This document shows positions 13,821 through 20,300 of a stretch of DNA of 20,782 bases, piece after piece. The notes under the pieces are model-generated. The model saw only the letters and a program-made list of their open reading frames with translations. It searched no databases and was not told the origin of the DNA. A program made the translations under genes and the position numbers. Source of the stretch: JAAYCB01 sp012744395 (GTDB lineage Bacteria > Planctomycetota > Planctomycetia > Pirellulales > Thermoguttaceae); the NCBI GenBank assembly GCA_028703175.1, contig JAQVNJ010000108.1:1-20782 (forward strand), written 5' to 3'. The stretch's first letter is position 1, and every line of letters begins with the position of its first letter.

Positions 13821-15914
13821 CTAGACGGCGTCGGTGACCATTGCCACCGATTCGATCTGCGTGTCTCGGGTGATCTCGTTGTAGCTGAGAACGATCAGCT
13901 CCGGCAGGTGCGCGCCGGCCAGCTCCTTGACCGCCGCGCGGACCTGCGGACTGCACAAGACGATTGGCGGGTGGCGGTCCAGCCCAAGCCGCTCCAGTCC
14001 GTCGGCAATCCGCCGGCAAGTCGTCTCCACGGCTTGCGGCGACATCCGCAGCAGCAGCCCGCGTTCCGAATGCTCGACCCCCGCGCGGATCCGGTCCTCC
14101 AGGGCCGGATCGAGGGTCACCACGTGGAGCCGGTTGTCGCGATCGCGGTAGCGGGTCGAAATCGTCCGCGCCAGCCGCGCCCGCACATACTCCGCGAGAA
14201 CGACCCGGTCCTTGGTGCGGCCCGCGTAGTCCCCGAGGGTCTCGAGGATCGCGCTGAGCCGGCGGATCGGGACCTGCTCGCGGAGCAGCGACTGGAGAAT
14301 CTGCTGGACCTCGGCGAGCTTCATCTGTGCGGGGATCAGCTCGTCGACGACGGCCGGCGCGGTCTGCCGCAGTTCGTCGATCAAGTGTTTCGTCGCGTCC
14401 CGGGTGAGAATCTCGGCGGCGTGCCTGCGGACCGTCTCCGTCAGGTGGGTGGCGATCACGGCGCACGGCTCCACCACGGTGTAGCCGAGCATCTCGGCCT
14501 GCTGGCGAACCGGCGGCTCGATCCACAGCGCCGGCGTGCCGAACGCCGGGTCGTTCGTGGCCAGCCCGGGGACGGTTCCCGAAGTCATTCCCGAATCCAT
14601 CGCCAGGAACATCCCCGGATGGACCGTGCCGCTTGCCACCGGCAGGCCGGCGATCTTGATCCGGTACTGCTGCTGATCGAGCTGGAAGCTGTCCCGAATC
14701 CGCAGCTTCGGCAGGATGATGCCGATCTCGGAGGCCACGTTCTGGCGGATTCTGTGGATCCGTTCGAGCAGGTCGCCTCCACGCTTCGGATCGGCCAGCT
14801 TGATCAGGCCGACGCCGATCTCGACCTCCATCGGGTCGACCGCCAGGTAGTCCTCGATCCGCTCCTCCGGCTTCCCGGCCTTCTCGGCCTTCTGCCTGGC
14901 CTGGCTGGCCGCACGCTGCCGGGCAGTCCGATGCGAAAGCCTTAACGCCAAGGCGATGCAGGAACCGGCAATCAACACCAGGGGGGCCTTGGGCAGGCTC
15001 GTCAATGAGAGAACGCCGAGGAATCCGCCGGCCACGGCCAGGGCTTCGGGCCGGGCGAACAACTGGCGGAGAAACTCGCTCGGCAGGTTGGCTCGTTTGT
15101 TGGTCCGCGTGACCAGCAATGCCGCCGCCACGGAGATCAGGAAGGCCGGAATCTGGCTGACCAGGCCGTCGCCGATGGTCAGCTTGGTGAACAAGGCGGC
15201 CGCATCGCCCAGCGGCATCCCGGCTTCCACCACGCCGACGAACAGCCCGCCGACGATATTCACCAGGGCGATGCAGATCCCGGCGATCGCGTCGCCGCGG
15301 ACGAACTTGCTGGCACCGTCCATGGCCCCGAAAAAATCGGCCTGGGCCGTGATCTCCTCGCGCCGCCGCTGCGCCTCCCGCTCATCGATCGTGCCGGCGT
15401 TCAGGTCGGCATCGATCGCCATCTGCCGGCCCGGCATCCCGTCGAGGGCGAATCGCGCGGCGACTTCGCTGATCCGGGTGGCGCCCTTGGTGATTACCAC
15501 GAACTGGATGATCACGATGATCACAAAGATGATCATGCCGACGACGATCTTGTCGCCGGCCACGAACTCGCCGAAACTCCGCACCACCCCCCCCGCCGCC
15601 AGCAGGCCCGCCGACTCGCCACGCGTGAGGATCAGCCGCGTGGTCGCCACGTTCAAGACCAGCCGGAACAGCGTCGTGGTCAGAAGCAGCGAGGGAAAAA
15701 TATTGAACTCCAGCGGCGTTTTCACGTAGACCGTGGTCAGCAGCATGATCACGGAAATCGTGATGTTCGACGCCAACAGCACGTCCATCAGCGGGACCGG
15801 CAAGGGAACCACGATCACTAGCACGCTGGCAACGATCCCCAACGGCAAGATCAGCTCGCGCAGCGTTGCGAAGGGGGAGCCGCCCGGGGCGCGCAATGCG
15901 ACGTCCGATGCCAT
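13821..15914 (-). CDS. flhA: FlhA, flagellar type III export-gate protein
   Basis: At 697 residues it is full length. The N-terminal half has about eight membrane segments (first at 21-41, then 43-62 and so on). The conserved FHIPEP signature runs from 147 to 174 (RISEVAARFALDGMPGRQ, then AIDADLNAG). The cytoplasmic half (about 345-697) forms the export-chaperone docking ring. FlhA is the proton-driven core of the export gate. TGGAG stands 7 nt before the ATG. In many bacteria flhA directly follows flhB. Here a divergent thioredoxin-like gene lies between them, so flhA heads its own transcript with flhF, flhG and fliA, and its promoter should be in 15915-16197. Confidence 0.97.
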   Translation of the reverse strand: MASDVALRAPGGSPFATLRELILPLGIVASVLVIVVPLPVPLMDVLLASNITISVIMLLTTVYVKTPLEFNIFPSLLLTTTLFRLVLNVATTRLILTRGESAGLLAAGGVVRSFGEFVAGDKIVVGMIIFVIIVIIQFVVITKGATRISEVAARFALDGMPGRQMAIDADLNAGTIDEREAQRRREEITAQADFFGAMDGASKFVRGDAIAGICIALVNIVGGLFVGVVEAGMPLGDAAALFTKLTIGDGLVSQIPAFLISVAAALLVTRTNKRANLPSEFLRQLFARPEALAVAGGFLGVLSLTSLPKAPLVLIAGSCIALALRLSHRTARQRAASQARQKAEKAGKPEERIEDYLAVDPMEVEIGVGLIKLADPKRGGDLLERIHRIRQNVASEIGIILPKLRIRDSFQLDQQQYRIKIAGLPVASGTVHPGMFLAMDSGMTSGTVPGLATNDPAFGTPALWIEPPVRQQAEMLGYTVVEPCAVIATHLTETVRRHAAEILTRDATKHLIDELRQTAPAVVDELIPAQMKLAEVQQILQSLLREQVPIRRLSAILETLGDYAGRTKDRVVLAEYVRARLARTISTRYRDRDNRLHVVTLDPALEDRIRAGVEHSERGLLLRMSPQAVETTCRRIADGLERLGLDRHPPIVLCSPQVRAAVKELAGAHLPELIVLSYNEITRDTQIESVAMVTDAV

Positions 15915-16197
15915 CCAGTTCTCCAGAGAGAATGGCCGGAAGACGGCCGTTCGAGGATCCGCTGAAGGTCAAGAATCGAGGGCGCGAGGGTACCCAAAAG
16001 CCGGCGTTCTGTCCAGGCCGGTTGTCGTCCGCCAGCGCGAACGGCCTCTCCGATCCCCACTTCTGGGGCGGATTCCTCGACAAGCTCAAGTCTTATTGCC
16101 GGGAGAAGCGATAAAGGATATGAGGAGAGTCTCTTTTCATCCGCCAGGGCAAGTGCGTCTTCTCCGCAGGCAAACTGGGCAGAGTGAAGTGTTCTTG
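15915..16197. promoter_or_regulatory. divergent intergenic region between flhA and the thioredoxin-like gene
   Basis: These 283 bp separate two divergent start codons and must carry the promoters of the flhA-fliA transcript and the lipoprotein gene. I searched for sigma-28 (TAAA-N15-GCCGATAA) and sigma-54 (TGGCAC-N5-TTGC) patterns and found no convincing match, so no specific site is called. Confidence 0.45.
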
Positions 16198-16719
16198 ATG
16201 CGCAACATCCCCCTTGTTGTCCTAGGTTCCGCAGTTCTGCTGCTTGCGGTCTCCGCCGGCTGCGACTGCCCGGAGCCGCCATCGCTGGTGATGCTCCGCG
16301 AAGCGCAGGGGGCGCCGGAAGCGCTGGATGCGCCGCCCGCGGCCGTCGCGTTTGTCGACGACTTCGACAGCGGGCTAAAGTTGGCCCTCCGCGACGGCAA
16401 ACCGCTACTGCTCTTCTTCCACGTCCGCGATTGCGTCTATTGCAGCCAGATGCTCAACGAGACGCTGAGGGACCCGCAAGTGGTCCGGTTGGCGGAGAGG
16501 TTCGTCTGTATCCGCATCGAGGCGGACGCGTCGCGCGCGGTCTGCCGCAGGTTCCACGTCGAGGCATTCCCAACCGTGCAGTTCGTCTCCCCGCGGGGAA
16601 TGCCGCTCAGCCGGCTGCTGGGCAAGATCGACGCCGAAGCGTTTGTCTCGCAGATGGAAGCGGTGCTCCGCGGCCCGCAGAATCGCTCCGTCTATCGCGG
16701 CGACCTGATCTTGCGATAA
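16198..16719 (+). CDS. thioredoxin-fold lipoprotein
   Basis: The 173 residues begin with a lipoprotein signal (MRNIPLVV, then a hydrophobic run to VSAGC), so the mature protein starts at Cys22 and should be lipid-anchored outside the cytoplasm. The thioredoxin fold is shown by KPLLLFFHVRDCVYCSQM (68-85), with the redox pair Cys79-Val-Tyr-Cys82, and by the cis-proline loop AFPTVQFV (123-130). It resembles the thioredoxin_7/DUF255-like group. Cys104 and Cys116 are extra. The likely role is thiol-disulfide exchange in the periplasm. An in-frame ATG at 16120 would hide the lipoprotein signal, so 16198 is preferred despite a weak ribosome site. It sits on the opposite strand between flhA and flhB. 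A link to flagella is unproven. Confidence 0.83.
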   Translation: MRNIPLVVLGSAVLLLAVSAGCDCPEPPSLVMLREAQGAPEALDAPPAAVAFVDDFDSGLKLALRDGKPLLLFFHVRDCVYCSQMLNETLRDPQVVRLAERFVCIRIEADASRAVCRRFHVEAFPTVQFVSPRGMPLSRLLGKIDAEAFVSQMEAVLRGPQNRSVYRGDLILR

Positions 16720-16751
16720 CCCCCCGCAGCGGGACTGCCGTCCGGGAAAGA

Positions 16752-16864
16752 CTCAACGCTCAAGGTTCAAGATACAAATGGAATCTGGTGCTCCCAGTCA
16801 AAGGCCCGGTCCTGCCCACTCTTGGCGATTGGCAATGGAACCTTGAACCTGCGATTCTGAACCC
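16752..16864. repeat. degenerate heptad-bounded element between convergent genes
   Basis: On the left, four period-7 units (CTCAACG, CTCAAGG, TTCAAGA, TACAAAT; 16752-16779). On the right, four units in the opposite sense (GGAACCT, TGAACCT, GCGATTC, TGAACCC; 16837-16864). AGGTTCAAG (16763-16771) is the exact reverse complement of 16842-16850. The total of 113 bp matches the 112 bp of the cleaner element at 18004-18115, and the last unit TGAACCC is identical to a unit there. It fills most of the gap between the lipoprotein gene and the end of flhB. Confidence 0.6.
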
Positions 16865-16897
16865 TCCTCTCTCTCCCATGCGCTCTCGGCACGCGCT

Positions 16898-17974
16898 TCA
16901 CGCGGCTTGTCTTCGCCGCCTGTCCTGGAGTTGATAGACGTAGGCCAGAATCTCCGCCACGGCCGCATAGCGCTGGCGGGGAATCGGCCGTCCGACCTGG
17001 ACCTCGCGACACAGGGCCTGGGCAAGCGGTTTCTTCTCCACGAGCGGAACCCCGCTCTCCAGCGCCAAGCGGCGAATCCGCTGGGCGATCAGCCCCGCCC
17101 CCTTGGCCACGACGATCGGGGCCTCCATCGTCTTCGCATCGTACTGGATGGCGATCGCCGTCTCCGTGGGGTCGGTGACGACAACGTCGGCCTTCGGCAC
17201 GGCTTCTGACAGGCGGTGGAGCACCAACTGGCGCTGCACGGCCCTCCGCCGGGCGATCACCTGCGGATCGCCCTCCAAATTGCGCATCTCCTCGCGGACT
17301 TCCTGCGGCGTCATCTTCAAGTCCTGCTCGTGCTTCCAGCGCTGGAAGCCGTAGTCGAGCAGCGCGAGTACGAACAGCGCCGCGCCGATCTTGACGGTCG
17401 TCCAGACAAGCAGGCGGATCATGTAGACTGTCAGTTCCCCCACATCCAACTCCCCCAACCCGAGAATCGCCTCCTTCTCGCCGTATAGCACGGCGGCGGC
17501 GACCGATGCCACCACCGCCAGCTTGAACAGCCCGAACACAAGCCGCGCTAGACTGTGCATCGAGAACAGCCGACGCGCACCCTTGAACGGATCGAGATGC
17601 GAGAAATCGAGCTGCACCCTGCTGGGCAGAAAGAGAAATCCGACCTGCGCCAGGTTCACGGCAATCGCCGCCAGCAAGACCGCGCCGAAAATCGGCAACA
17701 CCGCGCGGGCCAGCCCGCTCACCGCGCTGCCCCACTGCCAGACGGCAAAGCCCACGTCGGCCCGCACCCACGCAGCGCCGCCCAGTTGACTCCGGCCGTA
17801 ATCCAGCAGGAACGAAACCAGCCGGGGGCCGGCCAGCAGCAGCGCCATCATCCCCGCCAGCAGCAGCACCGCCGAGCCGAGGTCCTGGCTCCGCGCAACC
17901 TGGCCCTCCTCGCGCGCCTTCTGCCGGCGATGCGGTGTCGGGGCCTGGGATTTGTCGCCGTCGTGGTCGGGCAT
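16898..17974 (-). CDS. flhB: FlhB, export-gate substrate-specificity switch, with DPTE at the cleavage site
   Basis: The 358 residues follow FlhB closely: an N-terminal APTPHRRQKAREEGQVARS stretch, four membrane segments (about 33-58, 85-117, 145-165 and 183-208), a basic linker (WKHEQDLKMTPQEVREEMR) and the cytoplasmic domain. FlhB normally cleaves itself between Asn and Pro of NPTH, which is needed to switch export from rod/hook to filament proteins. Here the site reads VTDPTETAI, with Asp268-Pro269-Thr270-Glu271 (17162-17173), so both Asn and His are changed. The rest of the domain is intact, including the downstream YDAKTMEAPIVVAKGAGL and the C-terminal tail. The gene follows fliR after a repeat-filled 209-nt gap and has no good ribosome site. 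Confidence 0.95.
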   Translation of the reverse strand: MPDHDGDKSQAPTPHRRQKAREEGQVARSQDLGSAVLLLAGMMALLLAGPRLVSFLLDYGRSQLGGAAWVRADVGFAVWQWGSAVSGLARAVLPIFGAVLLAAIAVNLAQVGFLFLPSRVQLDFSHLDPFKGARRLFSMHSLARLVFGLFKLAVVASVAAAVLYGEKEAILGLGELDVGELTVYMIRLLVWTTVKIGAALFVLALLDYGFQRWKHEQDLKMTPQEVREEMRNLEGDPQVIARRRAVQRQLVLHRLSEAVPKADVVVTDPTETAIAIQYDAKTMEAPIVVAKGAGLIAQRIRRLALESGVPLVEKKPLAQALCREVQVGRPIPRQRYAAVAEILAYVYQLQDRRRRQAA

Positions 17975-18003
17975 CGTGTAAAAACTTCAGGGGGCAAGCG
18001 GCC

Positions 18004-18115
18004 GGGTTCAGGGTTCAGGGTCCAGTTTTCACTTCCCACCTCGTTCCCAAGCTCCAGCTTGGCAACCAAGTGGGAATTCTGTGGTATGCAAGTCTGAACC
18101 CCGAACCCCGAACCC
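18004..18115. repeat. 112-bp palindromic element bounded by inverted heptamer arrays
   Basis: The left end has GGGTTCA, GGGTTCA, GGGTCCA (18004-18024). The right end has TGAACCC, CGAACCC, CGAACCC (18095-18115), the reverse complement in the same 7-bp register. Inside, TTCCCAC and GTGGGAA pair, enclosing CCAAGCT-CC-AGCTTGG at 18047-18062, a perfect 7-bp hairpin with a 2-nt loop. The element starts 30 nt upstream of the flhB start codon. Confidence 0.8.
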
Positions 18116-18144
18116 TTCGCCGGTTCCCAAGCACCGGCTTGGCA
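18043..18144 (+). repeat. two direct copies of a 22-bp palindromic core
   Basis: The 22-bp unit starting GTTCCCAAGC and ending CTTGGCA occurs at 18043-18064 and again at 18123-18144, with 20 of 22 bases the same. The second copy lies just outside the 112-bp element, 40 bp from the fliR stop. A third copy is at 19019-19040. Confidence 0.75.
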
Positions 18145-18183
18145 TCGAGTACTCCCGCCTCTGATCTCCTGGCAACCTCCACT

Positions 18184-18978
18184 TTACCGGCCGGGCGTTG
18201 GCACCTTCAGCGACTGGCAAATCAATTCGAGCGAGGGTTCAACCTGCCGCTGAAACACCCAGACCGCCACTCCGATCACAAGGGCCAGCGTGCCGAAGGC
18301 GACCATCGCGTTGATGCCGAAACCGACGACCAGGATGTTCAGTTGGGGCAGCGTGCGGCTGATCAATCCCATCACCAGCGTCGAGAGCAGCAGCGCGGCA
18401 ACCAGCGGAGCCGCGGCGCGGATGGCGAGGGAGAAACTCTGCGCCGCCAGCACCACGAACGTCTGGCCGATTCCGGTGGGGATCGCGCCGCTGCCGATCG
18501 GAAGCGCCGTAAACGTGTCCAGCAGCGCGGAGAGCACCATCCGATGCCCGCCAATCAGCAGGAACACGGCGAGACTGGTGAGCAACAGCAGGTGGGAAAC
18601 CAGCGGCGAGCTTTCACCGGAGGACGGATCGAACAGGTCGGCGAGCATCAGTCCGCCGAGCTGCCCGATCACCTGGCCGGCCAACTGGATTCCGGAGAAG
18701 AGGATCACGATTCCCAGGCCCAGGGTCAGCCCGACGACCAGCTCGCTGCCGATGTAGACGGCGTACTGCAAGGTCGTGCCCGGATCGGCCAGGGTGGCGT
18801 TCCACTGGCTGGGCATGATCAGCACGGAGATCGCCGCCGCAAGGATCGCGCGGACGTGGATCGGCACGTTGGTGGAGCTGAACACCGGAGCGGTCATCAC
18901 CAGCCCGCTCACCCGCGTCAACACCAGGGTGAAGACGAGCAGCTTGCCGGCGTCGAGTTGGGCGATCAGGTCTGGCAC
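18184..18978 (-). CDS. fliR: FliR, flagellar export-gate membrane protein
   Basis: This 264-residue, six-helix-type protein matches FliR in length and pattern: LLVFTLVLTRVSGLVMTAPVF (13-33), the loop GGLMLADLFDPSSGESSP, and the C-terminal helix pair (LNILVVGFGINAMVAFGTLALVIG). With FliP and FliQ it forms the helical core of the export channel. Translation starts at GTG (18976-18978). This fits the family N-terminus, but there is no Shine-Dalgarno sequence: the 5' side is occupied by three heptamers beginning 8 nt away. The gene is bracketed by directly repeated composite elements (18987-19041 and 18004-18065), unlike the tight fliPQR packing usual in other bacteria. Confidence 0.95.
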   Translation of the reverse strand: MPDLIAQLDAGKLLVFTLVLTRVSGLVMTAPVFSSTNVPIHVRAILAAAISVLIMPSQWNATLADPGTTLQYAVYIGSELVVGLTLGLGIVILFSGIQLAGQVIGQLGGLMLADLFDPSSGESSPLVSHLLLLTSLAVFLLIGGHRMVLSALLDTFTALPIGSGAIPTGIGQTFVVLAAQSFSLAIRAAAPLVAALLLSTLVMGLISRTLPQLNILVVGFGINAMVAFGTLALVIGVAVWVFQRQVEPSLELICQSLKVPTPGR

Positions 18979-18986
18979 GGTGGAAC

Positions 18987-19066
18987 GGGTTCAGGGTTCA
19001 GGGTTCAGTCTTCACCTCGTTCCCGAGCTCCAGCGTGGCAACGCATGCCAGCAGGAGCTTGGGAAC
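18987..19066. repeat. composite repeat upstream of fliR: heptamers plus palindromic core
   Basis: Three exact GGGTTCA units (18987-19007) are followed by a short spacer and the 22-bp core (19019-19040; 20 of 22 identical to the copy at 18043). An inverted half-copy, GGAGCTTGGGAAC (19054-19066), pairs with 19019-19031 at 12 of 13 positions. It has the same order and orientation as the copy at 18004-18065 beyond the other end of fliR. That copy has an extra 7-bp piece (TTCCCAC) in the spacer. Confidence 0.8.
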
Positions 19067-19110
19067 CTGTCTGCCGTGGGAGTTCGAAAAGCCCGGCGGT
19101 CTCCCCGCGT

Positions 19111-19377
19111 TCAGAACCGTCCCGGAATCGTTGTGATCAGGTTCGAGGAATAGTCGAGCAGTTGGGCGAGCAGCCACGGCAGCGTCAGGCTCAGGACGGC
19201 CACCATGGCGATGATCTTCGGCACAAAAGCAATGCTCTGCTCCTGGACCTGGGTCAGCGCTTGAAACAGGCCGACCACCAGCCCGACAACCATGCCGGCC
19301 ACCAGCACCGGCGAGCCGACCAACAGGGCGATCCAAATTGCCTGCCGCGCCAGATCGATGGCGTCTTCAGCAACCAT
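19111..19377 (-). CDS. fliQ: FliQ, flagellar export-gate membrane protein
   Basis: The 88 residues from the ATG at 19377 match FliQ in length and form: DLARQAIWIALLVGSPVLVA, the turn with GLVVGLFQALTQVQEQS, then the second helix IAFVPKIIAMVAVLSLTLPW and a short tail. A longer open frame to 19491 would add a non-conserved leader made partly of repeat sequence. FliQ is stacked around the FliP/FliR core of the export gate. AAGG lies about 8 nt upstream of the ATG, right after the GAAAGCG array. The gene is 62 nt from fliP and 132 nt from fliR. Confidence 0.95.
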   Translation of the reverse strand: MVAEDAIDLARQAIWIALLVGSPVLVAGMVVGLVVGLFQALTQVQEQSIAFVPKIIAMVAVLSLTLPWLLAQLLDYSSNLITTIPGRF

Positions 19378-19392
19378 GGCGATGCCTTTTGT

Positions 19393-19420
19393 GAAAGCGG
19401 AAAGCGGAAAGCGGAAAGCG
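19393..19420. repeat. heptamer tandem repeat, GAAAGCG x4
   Basis: Four perfect copies of GAAAGCG fill nearly half of the 62-bp fliP-fliQ gap, ending 15 nt upstream of the fliQ ATG. On the message the unit reads CGCTTTC. One base separates this unit from GAAAGCT at 95-108. Confidence 0.9.
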
Positions 19421-19439
19421 GCCGATTGCCCATCTTGTG

Positions 19440-20300
19440 TCAGGTGTATGGCGCAAAACTGTCCATCAGCATGCCCACGACCAGGTGCCAACCGTCGAGC
19501 AGCACAAACAGCATCAGCTTGAACGGCAACGATATCAACACCGGCGGCAGCATCAGCATCCCCATCGAGACCATCACGCTGGCGATCACCATGTCGACGA
19601 TCAGGAACGGCAGGTAGACCTGGAATCCGATCAGGAAGGCGACCTTCAACTCGCTGAGCATGAACGCCGGCAGCAGCGCCTGAAGCGGCACGTCCTCATA
19701 GCCGTCGACCTCGGGCGGATCGGGCAGCCGGTTGAGGAACAGGTAGACGTCCTCGGTATTTCCCGCCCGCTCGATCTGCATGCTCATGAACCGGCGAATC
19801 GGCACCTGCCCGGTCTCCCAGGCCTGTTCCAGAGTGATTTGGTGGTCCGTATAGGGCGCGATTGCCCCCTCGTAAACCTCCTTCCAGACCGGTGTCATCA
19901 CCAGCAGCGTGATGAACAGTGCGAGGGTTGTGATCACCTGGCTGGGAGGGAGTTGCTGGGTGCCGATCGCCTGGCGAAGCAGGCCGAGAACGACGATGAT
20001 CCGCACGAAACAGGTCGTCATCATCAGCAAGGCCGGGGCGAGGCTGAGCACGGTCAACAGCAGCATCACCTGCAACGTCGCGCTGAGGCCCTCGGGGCTG
20101 GTCCATTGACTGGGGCCCCCGGCCATCCCGCCGGGCAATTCCAGCGATAGCGGGCGGTTGGCCGCGTCTTGAGCCGACACGGGGGCGACCGCGGGCAGCA
20201 GCGCAAGGGCGGCCAGCGTCCCGGCCGCCGCCCAGCGCAAGCGCCAAGGGCGCCGGCGCGGCGCGGCGTCCGATCGGCTTCGCTCGGGCGACTCAGCCAT
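19440..20300 (-). CDS. fliP: FliP, flagellar export-gate membrane protein
   Basis: The 286 residues include an N-terminal cleavable signal (basic RRRPWRLRW, hydrophobic core, VSAQ near 44), which is usual for FliP, but with an extended polar leader of about 20 residues. Conserved blocks follow: LSLAPALLMMTTCFVRIIVV (85-104), LRQAIGTQQLPPSQVITTLALF (108-129), MTPVW, then LLPAFMLSELKVAFLIGFQVYLPFLIVDMVIASVMVSMGMLMLPP (209-253) and LISLPFKLMLFVLLDGW. FliP forms the pentameric base of the export channel. GGGAGG lies 7 nt before the ATG. The start overlaps the end of fliO by 8 nt, so these two are translationally coupled, in contrast to the wide gaps downstream. Confidence 0.96.
   Translation of the reverse strand: MAESPERSRSDAAPRRRPWRLRWAAAGTLAALALLPAVAPVSAQDAANRPLSLELPGGMAGGPSQWTSPEGLSATLQVMLLLTVLSLAPALLMMTTCFVRIIVVLGLLRQAIGTQQLPPSQVITTLALFITLLVMTPVWKEVYEGAIAPYTDHQITLEQAWETGQVPIRRFMSMQIERAGNTEDVYLFLNRLPDPPEVDGYEDVPLQALLPAFMLSELKVAFLIGFQVYLPFLIVDMVIASVMVSMGMLMLPPVLISLPFKLMLFVLLDGWHLVVGMLMDSFAPYT

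Noticed and set aside
16096..16124. TTGCCG-N17-TATGAG as promoter of the lipoprotein gene
   Set aside because: Both hexamers match the consensus poorly, and in GC-rich DNA such pairs are expected by chance.
16090..16135. GGCAATAA as a sigma-28 -10 element for flhA
   Set aside because: Only six of eight bases match GCCGATAA and no TAAA lies 15 nt upstream.
17935..19617. Plus-strand frame of 560 codons across fliR and fliQ
   Set aside because: It is Gln/His/Arg-rich and antisense to two well-supported flagellar genes, and it reads through the heptamer repeats.
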